Under the pieces are notes generated by a model. The model saw only the letters and a program-made list of their open reading frames with translations, was not told where the DNA came from and did not search any database. A program made the position numbers and the translations under genes. Shown here piece after piece: positions 1 through 9,026 of a stretch of DNA of 31,968 bases (position 1 is the first letter of the stretch; every line of letters begins with the position of its first letter). The stretch is from CAZMXI01 sp964570205 (GTDB taxonomy: Bacteria > Planctomycetota > Phycisphaerae > Tepidisphaerales > Tepidisphaeraceae): contig CAZMXI010000036.1 of NCBI GenBank assembly GCA_964570205.1, positions 1 to 31,968 on the forward strand, in the 5' to 3' direction.

Positions 1-576
1 CGAATGGTGGGTTTGTTTTGCAGTTTTGCATGGGGGTGAAGGGGGAGAAAGTGCGTTTTCAGTAGTGCCAGAGGGGTTTTGGCTTGGGTTTGGTTGGGTT
101 CGTTTTGGGCAGGGAAGAAGCGAGCCACGGATGTGGCACAGATGCTCACAGATGCATGTGACTGATGGATGAACGGCGGCATGGGGTTCCCCTCCTTTCG
201 CTGGTTGTACTGAGCCTGCCAGTCATGCCGCACTTGGCGGGGGCGGGATTGCGGGCGGGCGGTATGTCGTATTATACGCTGGAGGACAGGGAATAGTCGC
301 ATGAACATTTAATAATTGTTTTATTTATGGGCAGGGGGAAGGCGGAGCGATTGGGGGGAACGGATTCATGGGTGGGCGTGGGTATGGATCGGCGGCTTGA
401 ATTCGCACTGAGTGGGGGCGGTTGGGGTGTATCGGATGGCTGTGGAATCAGCGGGCCATGGCCATGGCCGGCCTGGCTTTGGGCCCTATTCGAGCGATGA
501 TTACTCTTGCTACCGCCCGGCCGTGTTCATAGGATGGGTGCCGGATGTCGGTCGCTTGCCGAGGAGGCATTTTCCC
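1..576. other. Gene-poor leader region
   Basis: I see no convincing gene in this stretch before the first coding start. The first 120 bases are rich in G and T runs on the plus strand. CACAGATG occurs twice, at 137-144 and 147-154, as a short direct repeat. Two AT-rich patches interrupt the GC-rich background: TATTATAC around 269-276 and a longer one at about 302-330. Either could hold a promoter for the haem-protein gene, but neither has a well-spaced -35 partner. The reading frame of that gene is open back to 412, but that part lacks secretory or domain character and precedes a better start at 577. Confidence 0.5.
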
Positions 577-1902
577 ATGGTTCAACGCGTGTTGCTAACC
601 GTAGTGCTGCTAGCCCTTTGCGTGCCGCTGGCATTGGGCAAACAAGGCGTGGTGAAGACCAAAGACGGGCGGAGCATTGAGGGGGACATTACCGAGGGTG
701 GCGACGGCGTCACCATTCGACTTCGAGGCGGAACGATCACGCTGCCCAGGTCCGACGTGGCAAGCGTGATGTACGCTGAGAACGTCCAGGAGGCCTACCA
801 GGCAAGGTTGAAGGAACTGCCGAAAGGCGCGGGCGCACCCGCTCATATGGAGCTCGCGAGATGGCTTTATGACAACAAGGCGTACGATCTGTCGCTGAAG
901 GAGGTCGAGGCAGCGCTGGCGATCGATCCGAACAACGCCCAGGCGGTCATGCTCCGGCAGGCGGTCGAGCGGGCGATCGTATGGGAGCGCAACAAGAACA
1001 ACCCGAAGCCCGCCCCCACCACGCCGGCGGCCAGCCTGCTGATCAATCCGAAGGATCGCCACCTGCTGAACGCTGACCAGGTCAACATCATCCGTCAGAA
1101 GGAACTGCGCGACAACGAGGTCGTCATCGTACGTCTGGAGAACGACGTGGCCCGCCGATTCGCCGAGTCCAGGGGCATCGTTCCGGCGGTGTTTGCCCGC
1201 ACACCGCCATTCGGGCAGGCGCAGGCCATTCTCCACGAGGGCACCGCGGAGATGGCGAAAGATGTGAAGATCGTGGTCGATCCGCCTGCGCTTCGCGCAT
1301 TCAAGATGCGAATTCAGCCGACGTTGCTCAAGGGCTGTGCCACGCTCAATTGCCACGGCGGGAAGAATTCGGGCGATTTCGTCCTGTACAGCCCCGCGAA
1401 CAACGACATCGTCACCTACACCAACTTTTATTTCCTGACCCGATACGCCATGAAGGATGGCTCGGGAGCGCGCGTGCCGCTGATCGATCGCACGAATCCG
1501 GATAAGTCGGCCATCCTGCAATTGGGGCTGCCGCGTGACGTTGCCGAACTGGATCACCCGGATGTGCAGGGTTGGACCCCGGCGTTTCGCGGCCCGCAGG
1601 ATCCGCTATTCCGCGATGTACTGGCGTGGATTGGCCAGGGGCTGATTGCCGTCGAGCCGAAATACGGCTTTGAGTTCAAGCTGCCCTGGCAGAAGCCGGA
1701 GGACCAGGTGGTCGACCAACAGCCCGCACCTGCCGAACCGCAGGCGCAGCCAGTTGCGCCGCAGCCGGGACCGGCCGCTCCCCCGTCGAAGAAGCCCGAT
1801 GACACCGGGGCGAATGACGCCAGGCAGAAGGCCGACGAGGCGAGAGAGCGCATCAAGCCGATCAATCCGGGCTCTATCCCGATTCCACCGCTGCCGTTCT
1901 GA
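577..1902 (+). CDS. Secreted CX4CH c-type haem-binding protein with TPR-like segment
   Basis: This is a 441-residue exported protein of unknown function. The start is set at 577 because GAGGAGG lies at 561-567 with good spacing and a clear signal peptide follows (VLLTVVLLALCVPLALG). Residues about 22-70 form a small beta-rich domain. Residues about 89-133 look like a TPR-type helical pair. Cys254, Cys259 and His260 form a CATLNCH motif, meaning four residues between the cysteines instead of the usual two of CXXCH. The downstream text (conserved HPDVQGW, then a WIGQGL helix) fits a c-type cytochrome fold. A proline-rich tail follows from about residue 380. It probably acts outside the cytoplasmic membrane. 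Its stop overlaps the next start as TGATG, so the two are likely translationally coupled. The haem assignment is inferred from the motif. Confidence 0.75.
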   Translation: MVQRVLLTVVLLALCVPLALGKQGVVKTKDGRSIEGDITEGGDGVTIRLRGGTITLPRSDVASVMYAENVQEAYQARLKELPKGAGAPAHMELARWLYDNKAYDLSLKEVEAALAIDPNNAQAVMLRQAVERAIVWERNKNNPKPAPTTPAASLLINPKDRHLLNADQVNIIRQKELRDNEVVIVRLENDVARRFAESRGIVPAVFARTPPFGQAQAILHEGTAEMAKDVKIVVDPPALRAFKMRIQPTLLKGCATLNCHGGKNSGDFVLYSPANNDIVTYTNFYFLTRYAMKDGSGARVPLIDRTNPDKSAILQLGLPRDVAELDHPDVQGWTPAFRGPQDPLFRDVLAWIGQGLIAVEPKYGFEFKLPWQKPEDQVVDQQPAPAEPQAQPVAPQPGPAAPPSKKPDDTGANDARQKADEARERIKPINPGSIPIPPLPF

Positions 1903-2339
1903 TGACACCCGCGTTCTTCCTGTCGCTGATGGCCGGCCTGACCGCTCTGGTTATGGGCGTGCATGCCCTGCGGCGCCGATCGCGCAAGTCCGCGCTGCGC
2001 CTGCTCGCGCAACAGCACCAGATGAGATTTGCCCAGCGGGATCTGTTCAGGCTGGCCCGGCGTTTCGAGCAACAACTGCCCATTGCCGGCGCGTTTGATC
2101 TGCGTGTGGCCGACCTTATCTACGGCCGGCGGGATGCACGGCATCTGTGCGTCTTCACCGTCGAATACACGCTTGCCGACGCCATTCACGGCCGCCGGCG
2201 TGCGGGGGTCTTCTGCCTGTCGGAGACGAGCGAACACGCCTCGATGACCAGCATCGCCGGTTTGATCACCGCTGACGCCGAGTTGCCGATCGCCGCCCAG
2301 TATGGCCAGTTGCTCGATCGCGTGGCGAAGCAGGGCTAA
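1902..2339 (+). CDS. Small membrane protein, unknown function
   Basis: This 145-residue protein is not recognised. An N-terminal hydrophobic segment (about residues 4-22) is followed by a strongly basic stretch (RRRSRKS), which predicts one membrane anchor with the rest in the cytoplasm. The remaining 110 residues look like a small mixed alpha/beta domain. The start overlaps the stop of the CX4CH haem-protein gene by one base (TGATG), so expression is probably coupled to it. The next gene converges from the opposite strand after a 54-base gap in which I see no clear terminator. Confidence 0.65.
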   Translation: MTPAFFLSLMAGLTALVMGVHALRRRSRKSALRLLAQQHQMRFAQRDLFRLARRFEQQLPIAGAFDLRVADLIYGRRDARHLCVFTVEYTLADAIHGRRRAGVFCLSETSEHASMTSIAGLITADAELPIAAQYGQLLDRVAKQG

Positions 2340-2393
2340 GAAGCGAGAAAGCCTCTCCGGGCGGGCCGGGAAGGGCCGTGTGCGACGTTGGAG

Positions 2394-3698
2394 TTACGGC
2401 TTCCGTTGCTTCTGGAGTTCGCTCTGGAATGCATCGATCGTCATCCACTCAACGTGGCCATCGCCGAAGCCGACATTCACACCTTCGGTCACCGTTTCCG
2501 GCGCCTCATAGATCACGATGTCCCGGGGTGTGACTTTCCGGGGATCGGCGGGCTTGACGTAGATGTACGGATTCTCGGCGTCGGGCCGCCGGGGGTTCTT
2601 GAGAACCGTCGGGTGCAGATCGACCGCGTTGATGAGTTCATCGAGCTTCGCGGGCCAGGCTCCCTCGCGATCACTGGCATACAGCATGATGCCCTGAAGC
2701 ATCTGGCGGATGTTGGCGGCCGACTGCACGCGCGTGGCGCGTTCCCTCGCCACATTCAGGGATGGGGCAAGCGCCTTGAGAAGCGCCGATATGTCATCTT
2801 CACCCGCCGTGGCCACCAGTTGATCCTGGCGCACGCGGAGGGTGTCATCCATGGCCTTCAGCAAAGTCTGGCGCGCGTCGTGGGGCACCCTCCCTTCCTC
2901 CATGCCAAGCCGGACGACTTTGCCGAGCAGGTCCGCGATAGCCTTGGCGGCCTGCGCGTCGGCCGCCTGCAGAATGGCGGTGGCGGAGATCCTGTCCTTG
3001 GTCGCTATTCCGCCGCTAATCCATCGGATGCCACGCGCGTAGACGGCTCCGGGCTCGCCGCCCAGTTCCCTGGGCAGGGCGGGGAGCAGTTCCTCGATGG
3101 CCCGCCGTACGTCGGCCGGCATCGCAAATGCGCCGCGGATGGCCATGCCGTTGGTTGCGGCGAGCGATGTGCGCACGTCTGGCCGGTCGGCCGGCTTTGC
3201 CGCTTTCACCTGCTGCAACTGGTCGGCGGTCCCGAGGAAAACGACGCCATCCATCACCTCCGTCACCGGCTTGGGCCTGGCGGGCCAGGCGCCAAGCATC
3301 ATCTCAGCCATCTTCCGCCCGTCAGCGCCTTGTTCGATCGGCGCTATGACGAAGCCGGGAGTGAGCGGGATATCGGTGACGCTCGTGTAGAGGATCAGGT
3401 GCCGTCCTCCGGCCTTTTGAAATGTGTCGGACATCAACCGAAACTGGGCCATGCCCTGTCGAAGTTCGGCCAGCATCGCCTGCCGCTCCCGGGCGGGAAT
3501 GACGCCGGCATCCAGCCACTTGACCAGCACTTTGTCGACCTGGGAGGCGTCGACGGCGGTCAGGTCCAGGTGCGCTACGAAGATGGTCTGATCCTGGACA
3601 TACCTGAGGATAGTTGTGTCGATGTCCTGCCGCGCCCCGGGTGCGCTGGAGACCAGCGCCAGGATGAAGATGCCCGTCAATGGAATGTACCTGTGCAT
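2394..3698 (-). CDS. Secreted DUF1559-like protein with C-terminal DGH motif
   Basis: This is a 434-residue exported protein, last in the ECF sigma operon. The start has GGGAGG five bases upstream and is followed by a signal peptide (about residues 1-22, ending SSAPGA). The middle is a helical and beta region of unknown fold. The C-terminal part resembles the planctomycete DUF1559 style: a helix with the pattern NIRQMLQGIMLYASD followed by WPAKL, and near the end FGDGHVEW at about residues 411-418, comparable to the H-X9-DG signature. DUF1559 proteins normally start with a pilin-like methylation motif, but this one carries an ordinary signal peptide. It follows the upstream gene by 34 bases. 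Function is unknown; a surface or periplasmic role is inferred. Confidence 0.65.
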   Translation of the reverse strand: MHRYIPLTGIFILALVSSAPGARQDIDTTILRYVQDQTIFVAHLDLTAVDASQVDKVLVKWLDAGVIPARERQAMLAELRQGMAQFRLMSDTFQKAGGRHLILYTSVTDIPLTPGFVIAPIEQGADGRKMAEMMLGAWPARPKPVTEVMDGVVFLGTADQLQQVKAAKPADRPDVRTSLAATNGMAIRGAFAMPADVRRAIEELLPALPRELGGEPGAVYARGIRWISGGIATKDRISATAILQAADAQAAKAIADLLGKVVRLGMEEGRVPHDARQTLLKAMDDTLRVRQDQLVATAGEDDISALLKALAPSLNVARERATRVQSAANIRQMLQGIMLYASDREGAWPAKLDELINAVDLHPTVLKNPRRPDAENPYIYVKPADPRKVTPRDIVIYEAPETVTEGVNVGFGDGHVEWMTIDAFQSELQKQRKP

Positions 3699-3732
3699 GA
3701 CTGCCTCCCGTGCTGCTGTGCCTGTGGGTGGT

Positions 3733-5136
3733 CTATTTGCGGATCGTCAGTTCATATCGCACGCCCCATTTGGGCGTGTCGGGTCTCGGACTGGCCGACA
3801 CGATCACCGCGGTGTCGCCTTCGACGCGATAGATGAAGGGCCTGCCGGTCAGCGGGTCGATGGGCGCGGGCGTGTCGGTGATCTGGTCCAGCGACTTCGG
3901 GAACGCGCTGTCGTGCGAGGCGGCATAGGCTCGGATCGCTTCCACGCACTGCAGGATGGCGATGTTGCGGTCCAGCACCGCCGTCTGCATCTGGAAACGC
4001 GACAGGGAAGGCAGGAACAGCATGACCAGCGGCGGCGAGTCCGCGCGATTGGCGGTTTCCTGCAGCTTCTGATCGAACCGGGCGATGCCCTGGTTAGCCT
4101 GCCAGTAAGGCAGGCGCGCCCACTTGCTCATCTCGTCATACCACTGGTCGTAGGAGTCGAGAAAGAAGATTGCCAGCGCCTGTCTCACCGGCATGGCTTC
4201 GATCTGCTCGGGCGAGTAGCCGCGGCCGGCAAGATACTGCCTGGCCTGGGGGTAGTACTTCGCGAGCACCACGCGGATGGCCAGGCTCTCGAGCGGCGGG
4301 CGGTCGGCGGAGGGGCCGTGGATCGTCTGCATGGCCTGGTCCATCATCCGGCCGAATTCCTCGTTGGACAGTCGCCCTTCGCGGGCCTGCTTGAGCTGCG
4401 GGAAGGTGTAGTTGAGCCAGAGGCGGTCGTTCTCCATCGCCTGGATGGGACTGGCCATAGGGCGGGGCAGGTCGGCCAGGGCCCAGTAGAGGTTGGGCGC
4501 ATCGGGCAGGCCGATCCACTGCTCGACGGTCTGGAGATGCAGGCTCGCCATGCCGGTTGTAACCAGCGAGTGAATGACCATGCCGCCCTCGTTCACGTCC
4601 AGGGACATGGCAAAGCCGGTCTGAAGGCCCCGGATGGCGCTGTTGAAGTCTCGCTCTGCGAGGGCGGTCCTTCCGTTGAGCGCCACGAGCTGGGCCAGCC
4701 AGCGCATGTCGGTCAGGTGGGGGAACAGGACCCGGTATCCCTCCTCGCGGAAGGGCACCTGCCAGTCGCAGTCGGAGCGACGCGCGCCCAGCTCACAGTA
4801 GCGCATCGCCGAGTGGGTGCGGGCCAGGCCGGTTGCGCGAACCTCGCCCGGATCCAGCGCCCCCGGCGGCTGTTCGAGCAGGCTGTCGATGGCATCTTCC
4901 TTCTTCTTCAACTCTTCGGAGAGCTGGATGGCCGTGAGGTAGAGAAGGGCGGCGTTGCCCTGATCGACCTCGGCCGGCGGCGGCAGCAGCCGCCACTTCA
5001 TGGCGGGCGTTGGCTCGGGCGCGGGGGTGATGGCCAGCCGCACGACCCTGGGCCCCTGGGGAGGGGCCTTCGCCTGGGCCGCCAGCGCGGCCGGCGTCAG
5101 CATCAACAGCGTCAACGCGAGGTACGGATATCTCAT
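3733..5136 (-). CDS. Secreted helical protein of ECF operon, unknown function
   Basis: This is a 467-residue exported protein. The reading frame is open to 5169, but the start at 5136 has GGAGG six bases upstream and begins a signal peptide (LALTLLMLTPAALAAQA). Its ATG overlaps the stop of the anti-sigma-position gene as ATGA, so translation is coupled. The body is mostly helical. The C-terminal 70 residues have FPKSLDQI, DPLTGRPFIYR and a final beta segment. That arrangement is common in planctomycete secreted proteins and resembles the C-terminal part of type II pseudopilin-like proteins. No catalytic motif is recognised. Its place between the putative sigma regulator and the DUF1559-like gene suggests a cell-envelope role under ECF control. 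Confidence 0.65.
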   Translation of the reverse strand: MRYPYLALTLLMLTPAALAAQAKAPPQGPRVVRLAITPAPEPTPAMKWRLLPPPAEVDQGNAALLYLTAIQLSEELKKKEDAIDSLLEQPPGALDPGEVRATGLARTHSAMRYCELGARRSDCDWQVPFREEGYRVLFPHLTDMRWLAQLVALNGRTALAERDFNSAIRGLQTGFAMSLDVNEGGMVIHSLVTTGMASLHLQTVEQWIGLPDAPNLYWALADLPRPMASPIQAMENDRLWLNYTFPQLKQAREGRLSNEEFGRMMDQAMQTIHGPSADRPPLESLAIRVVLAKYYPQARQYLAGRGYSPEQIEAMPVRQALAIFFLDSYDQWYDEMSKWARLPYWQANQGIARFDQKLQETANRADSPPLVMLFLPSLSRFQMQTAVLDRNIAILQCVEAIRAYAASHDSAFPKSLDQITDTPAPIDPLTGRPFIYRVEGDTAVIVSASPRPDTPKWGVRYELTIRK

Positions 5137-5633
5137 GACCGGCCTCCATTTGGCTTGGATCGACTCCACAGAATCGCGGGCCCGCCGATTTCGCGGGGGC
5201 TCATCTCCAGCAGTTGCCGCAGATCCTGGCGCGGCATCTCAGGCGGCTTGTCGATGGGCATGGCGCTGAGGCCATGTTCCATGAGGGCCTCGACCTGGAC
5301 GAGGTAGGTCGGCCGGGCCAGGTCGAACAACTTGGCATCGGGGGTTGTTGTGATCGGGGTTTGCGGGCCGGGGCGCGGCGGCGTGGCATGCTCCACGAGT
5401 TGCGGGGCGGCGCCCTGCTGGGCCGGCCAGGGCCGCACGATGAGGCCCACCAGCACCATGGCTGCCAGCGTTGCCGTCGAGCCCTGCCACAGCCGCACGC
5501 TTCGCTGCAGAGACTGCCGGCCGGCGCGGAACATCAGTTCATCGCGGCTCGACCCCGCCGCCCGAGGCGACAGCGACCGCAGCGTCGATTCCAGCTCTCG
5601 GTCGGCCGAATTCAGGTGCTGTTCGTCGAACAT
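5133..5633 (-). CDS. Single-pass membrane protein, probable anti-sigma factor
   Basis: This 166-residue protein is encoded directly after the ECF sigma gene and overlaps its end by 22 bases. The cytoplasmic N-terminus has ELESTLRSLSPRAA and RDELMFRAGRQS, a style I associate with planctomycete proteins found beside ECF sigma factors. One transmembrane helix lies at about residues 54-68, followed by a proline-rich linker and an extracytoplasmic tail. The zinc anti-sigma signature (HXXXCXXC) is absent, so any binding to sigma would have to use another fold. The start has AAAGGATG upstream. The anti-sigma role comes from gene order and topology and has not been shown. Confidence 0.6.
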   Translation of the reverse strand: MFDEQHLNSADRELESTLRSLSPRAAGSSRDELMFRAGRQSLQRSVRLWQGSTATLAAMVLVGLIVRPWPAQQGAAPQLVEHATPPRPGPQTPITTTPDAKLFDLARPTYLVQVEALMEHGLSAMPIDKPPEMPRQDLRQLLEMSPREIGGPAILWSRSKPNGGRS

Positions 5634-6133
5634 GGCGAATCCATCCTTTCACGTACGGCCCTGAGGGCGGCGCGGTACTGGTCATGGACGGTGGACAGGG
5701 GCAATTCGACCGTGGCCGACACCTCCGCGAGCGTCATTCCGGCCCAGATCCGCAGGACGATGATCTCGCGCTGCTGCGCGGGCAGATGGCTTAGAGCTTC
5801 CTGGACCTGTTGGGCGTCGATGAGCCGGGCGGGATTCGGTTCAAACCAGGTCTCCCGCTGCGCCGCGGCCTCCCGCTCGCGCCGGGCCCGCCGGCTCTGC
5901 GATCGCATGGCGCTGATCGCGGCGTTGCGCACCGCCCGATAGAGCCATGCCCTGGCATCGCGCGGCTCGATGCCAATCGCCGCCAGCTTCAGGAACACTT
6001 CCTGGACGGCATCCTCGGCCGGGGCGAGGTCGAGCCACTGCCGCGCGTACAGCGTCAGCCGCGCTGCGTGCGCCTCGAACAATTCGCCGAGTTCCGCCGG
6101 TCCGAGTTTGCCCATAACTGGCCGTTTCATCAT
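5612..6133 (-). CDS. ECF-family RNA polymerase sigma factor
   Basis: This is a sigma-70 family extracytoplasmic-function factor of about 173 residues, which would direct RNA polymerase to a regulon probably including its own operon. Region 2 is seen in ELFEAHAARLTLYARQWL followed by APAEDAVQEVFLKLA. Region 4 is seen in LPAQQREIIVLRIWAGMTL, then a helix-turn-helix (EVSATVELPLSTVHDQYRAA). The frame extends to a TTG at 6193, but that codon lies in the T-tract of a terminator hairpin. The tandem ATGs at 6133 and 6130 are therefore better starts, although their ribosome-binding site is weak. It heads a four-gene minus-strand operon. Confidence 0.9.
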   Translation of the reverse strand: MMKRPVMGKLGPAELGELFEAHAARLTLYARQWLDLAPAEDAVQEVFLKLAAIGIEPRDARAWLYRAVRNAAISAMRSQSRRARREREAAAQRETWFEPNPARLIDAQQVQEALSHLPAQQREIIVLRIWAGMTLAEVSATVELPLSTVHDQYRAALRAVRERMDSPCSTNST

Positions 6134-6190
6134 GAAGACGCCGCCCGAGACATTATTTCCGGAAGGCCCCTGATCCGACAGCTCGGCGCG

Positions 6191-6225
6191 CAAAAGAAAG
6201 GCGAGAGGATAGCCTCACGCCTTTC
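6191..6225 (-). terminator. Intrinsic terminator after the acyl-CoA synthetase gene
   Basis: GAAAGGCG at 6196-6203 pairs with CGCCTTTC at 6218-6225. Inside it GAGG (6205-6208) pairs with CCTC (6213-6216) around an ATAG loop, leaving one A/A mismatch. On the minus strand the stem is followed by TTTTG. It lies just past the stop of the synthetase gene and before the sigma gene, so it should separate the two transcripts. Confidence 0.8.
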
Positions 6226-6257
6226 AAGAGAATCACGGTCCTGGATTGGGTGCCGCG

Positions 6258-9026
6258 CTACAGCACGATCACTGCTCGAACCATGGGTTCGTCGATTGCG
6301 CGTCGCAGCTTGAATCCCAGCTTCTCGGAGACGTGCTGCATCTCGACGTTCTCGGGCAGCATGTTGGCCTCGACACGCGCCAGCTTCTCGGTGCGGGCCA
6401 CATCGAGCAGGATTCGCAGCAGTTCGGTGCCCAGGCCGCGATTCTGCCAAGCATCGCTGACCAGGATTGAGAACTCGGCCGTGTTTTTCCAGTTCTGCTT
6501 GCTGAGCCGGGCAACGGCCAGAATCTCGCGTCCGCCGGTTTCATCGCGGCGCTCGGCCACGAGCGCCATTTCGCGGTCGTAGTCGTTGAAGCACGTGCGC
6601 ACCAGCCGTTCGTGCGTGACGCGCACGCCCAATTTCATCGGGTGGAAATAGCGAAGGCGCACGCTGCGTTCGGAGAGGCCCTGGTGGAAGTTCACCATCA
6701 GCGGTTCATCCTCGGGACGGATCGGGCGGATCGTCACCTTCGTCCCGTCCTTGAGCGTCCACGGCTCGACGTATTGAACCGGATAGGGCCGGATTGCCAG
6801 CTTCGGAAGTTTCTCGTCAGGCGCATCCTTCTCATACAGGACCACGCGGGCATCCAGGGCGACGATCTGGCTGGCCGACGCCAGCATGGGGTTGATGTCC
6901 AGCTCCTTGATGAACCGCTGCTCGGAGATGAGCTGGCTGAAGCGAACCATGATCTGCTCCAGGAAGTCCAGGTCGACCGGCTTGCGGCCGCGGACGCCCT
7001 TGAGGGCCTTGTATATCTTGGTCTGCTCCATCATACGCCGGGCGAGCGTGGCGTTGAGCGGCGGCAGGCCCAGGGCGCGGTCCTTGAAGACCTCGACAAG
7101 CTGGCCGCCCATGCCGAACAGCAGGACGGGGCCGAATTGCGCATCGGGCGAGCAGCCCAGGATGATCTCGTAGCCATCGCTCAGCTTCACCATCGGCTGG
7201 ACGGTCACGCCCTGGAAGTGCTGCTTGCCGGCCTTTTCCGAGACCGACTTTTCGATGGAGCGGAAGGCGGCCTTGACGGCCTCCTCGTCCTGGAGATTCA
7301 GCAGCACGCCGCCGACGTCGGTCTTGTGCGTGATGGTCTCGCTGTAGAGTTTCAGCACGACCGGGAAGCCGATCTGTCCGGCGGCCTTGACCGCCTCGGC
7401 TTCCGTGGCGGCGATGTGTGTCGCCACCGTCGGAATGCCGTAGGACGCGAGCAGTTGCTTGCTTTCGGCCTCAGTCAGAAGGGTGCGCCCGGATGCATGC
7501 ACCTGGCTGATGATCTGGGCGGCCTTCTTGCGGTCGATGCCGTCCTCTGCGGCGGCGGTGGCGGCGGTCGGCGTTTCATAAAGCCCCCGCAACAGATAGC
7601 TGTACTTCCACATGTAGCAGAACGCCCTCGCCGCATCATCCGGATGGGCGAAAGTGGGGATGCCGGCGCGGGTGAGGATGTCCTCGCCGGCCTTGATGAT
7701 CGGTCCGCCCATCCAACTCGCCAGCACCGGCTTGCCCTCGACCTTGGCGTAAGGCTTGAGATGTTCGGCGGTCTGCGTTGATTCCGTCATGGCCTGGGGC
7801 GTGAGCACCACCAGCAGGCCGTCGCTGTTCGGGTCCTTGGCGCAGATTTCCAGGCTCTTGGCGTAACGGTCAGCGCCGGCGTCGCCCAGCACATCCACGG
7901 GATTGGCTCGGCTCCAGTGAATCGGCAGGAAGTCGTTGAGTTCCTTGAACGTCTGCTCCGAAATGGCGGCCAATTCGCCGCCCGAGCCCACCAGGGCGTC
8001 GGTCGCCAGCACGCCGGGGCCGCCAGCGTTGGTCAGGATCGTCAGCCGCGGGCCTCGCGGGCGCGGCTGTTTGGCGAGAATCTCGGCCATGTTGAACACT
8101 TCGGAGATGGAATTGACCCGAAGCACGCCCACGCGACGGAACGCCGCGTCCAGAACCTCGTCTGAGCCGGTCAGCGAACCGGTGTGGCTAGCGGCGGCTT
8201 TGGCGGCGGCTTCGGTTCTGCCGGCCTTGATGACAATGATCGGCTTGTTCAGGGCCACCTCTCGCGCCGCCGACATGAACGAACGGGCATGGCCGATCGA
8301 TTCCATGTAGATCACGATCGCCTGCGTGCGCGAATCATTGCCGAGATAGTCGATCAGGTCGCCCCAATCGACGTCCAGCATCGAGCCGATTGAAACGAAA
8401 GCGCTGAAGCCCACCATTTCCGCGAAGCTCCAGTCCAACACTGCGGTCGCCAGCGCGCCCGACTGACTAAGGAATGCCACGTTGCCCGGCTTGGCCATGC
8501 CCGCCGCGAAGGTGGCGTTCACGCCGCTGAGGGGCGCCATCACACCCAGGCAGTTCGGGCCGATGATGCGCATGCCGCCTCGACGGGCCTCGGCCAGGAG
8601 TTGCCGTTCCAACTCGATGCCCGGAGGGCCCATTTCCTTGAAACCGGCCGAGATGACGACCGCGGCTTTTACGCCGGCATCCACGGCTTCCCGGATCACT
8701 CCCGGTACAACCGGGGCGGGCGTGGTGACGACGACCAGATCGACCTTCTCCGGCACGGCGGCGATGTTCGGATAGGCCTTGATGCCGAGCACGCTGGGGC
8801 GTTTAGGGTTCACCGGGTAAACCGTGCCGCCGAACGGCGAACTGATCAGGTTCCAGAGAACCGTTCGGCCGACTGAACCCGGATTCTCGGTGGCGCCGAT
8901 GACGGCGACATTCTTCGGCTTGAAGAACGTGTCGAGCGGATGCCGGGCAGCGTGCAGAACGTCATGTGCCGGATCGCTCTTGGGGATGTTCGTTACGTTT
9001 GTCACAGGGTTCGATGCAGTCGTCAT
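6258..9026 (-). CDS. NDP-forming acyl-CoA synthetase fused to GNAT acetyltransferase (Pat-like)
   Basis: This 922-residue fusion resembles protein lysine acetyltransferases of the Pat type, which control acyl-CoA synthetases by lysine acetylation. It also resembles ADP-forming acetyl-CoA synthetases. Residues about 32-130 are a CoA-binding Rossmann domain (NVAVIGATENPGSVGR). Residues about 150-470 are succinyl-CoA-ligase-like, with Glu242 in YMESIGHARSF and the phosphohistidine candidate His281 in ASHTGSLTG. Residues about 500-735 are an ATP-grasp domain with His567 in THKTDVGGVLLN. Residues about 757-922 are a GNAT domain with the acetyl-CoA loop WQNRGLGTELL. Because the synthetase active-site residues are retained, the first part may be catalytically active and not only a ligand sensor. 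Start support is modest (AAGGA 11 bases upstream). The substrate cannot be read from sequence. Confidence 0.9.
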   Translation of the reverse strand: MTTASNPVTNVTNIPKSDPAHDVLHAARHPLDTFFKPKNVAVIGATENPGSVGRTVLWNLISSPFGGTVYPVNPKRPSVLGIKAYPNIAAVPEKVDLVVVTTPAPVVPGVIREAVDAGVKAAVVISAGFKEMGPPGIELERQLLAEARRGGMRIIGPNCLGVMAPLSGVNATFAAGMAKPGNVAFLSQSGALATAVLDWSFAEMVGFSAFVSIGSMLDVDWGDLIDYLGNDSRTQAIVIYMESIGHARSFMSAAREVALNKPIIVIKAGRTEAAAKAAASHTGSLTGSDEVLDAAFRRVGVLRVNSISEVFNMAEILAKQPRPRGPRLTILTNAGGPGVLATDALVGSGGELAAISEQTFKELNDFLPIHWSRANPVDVLGDAGADRYAKSLEICAKDPNSDGLLVVLTPQAMTESTQTAEHLKPYAKVEGKPVLASWMGGPIIKAGEDILTRAGIPTFAHPDDAARAFCYMWKYSYLLRGLYETPTAATAAAEDGIDRKKAAQIISQVHASGRTLLTEAESKQLLASYGIPTVATHIAATEAEAVKAAGQIGFPVVLKLYSETITHKTDVGGVLLNLQDEEAVKAAFRSIEKSVSEKAGKQHFQGVTVQPMVKLSDGYEIILGCSPDAQFGPVLLFGMGGQLVEVFKDRALGLPPLNATLARRMMEQTKIYKALKGVRGRKPVDLDFLEQIMVRFSQLISEQRFIKELDINPMLASASQIVALDARVVLYEKDAPDEKLPKLAIRPYPVQYVEPWTLKDGTKVTIRPIRPEDEPLMVNFHQGLSERSVRLRYFHPMKLGVRVTHERLVRTCFNDYDREMALVAERRDETGGREILAVARLSKQNWKNTAEFSILVSDAWQNRGLGTELLRILLDVARTEKLARVEANMLPENVEMQHVSEKLGFKLRRAIDEPMVRAVIVL

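Noticed and set aside
121..160. CRISPR or tandem repeat array near CACAGATG
   Set aside because: Only two 8-base copies are present with a 2-base spacer, which is too short and too few to be an array.
3616..5307. 563-codon plus-strand open frame
   Set aside because: It is antisense to the secreted helical protein of the ECF operon and overlaps its neighbours, with composition rich in Gly, Arg and His and no recognisable family.
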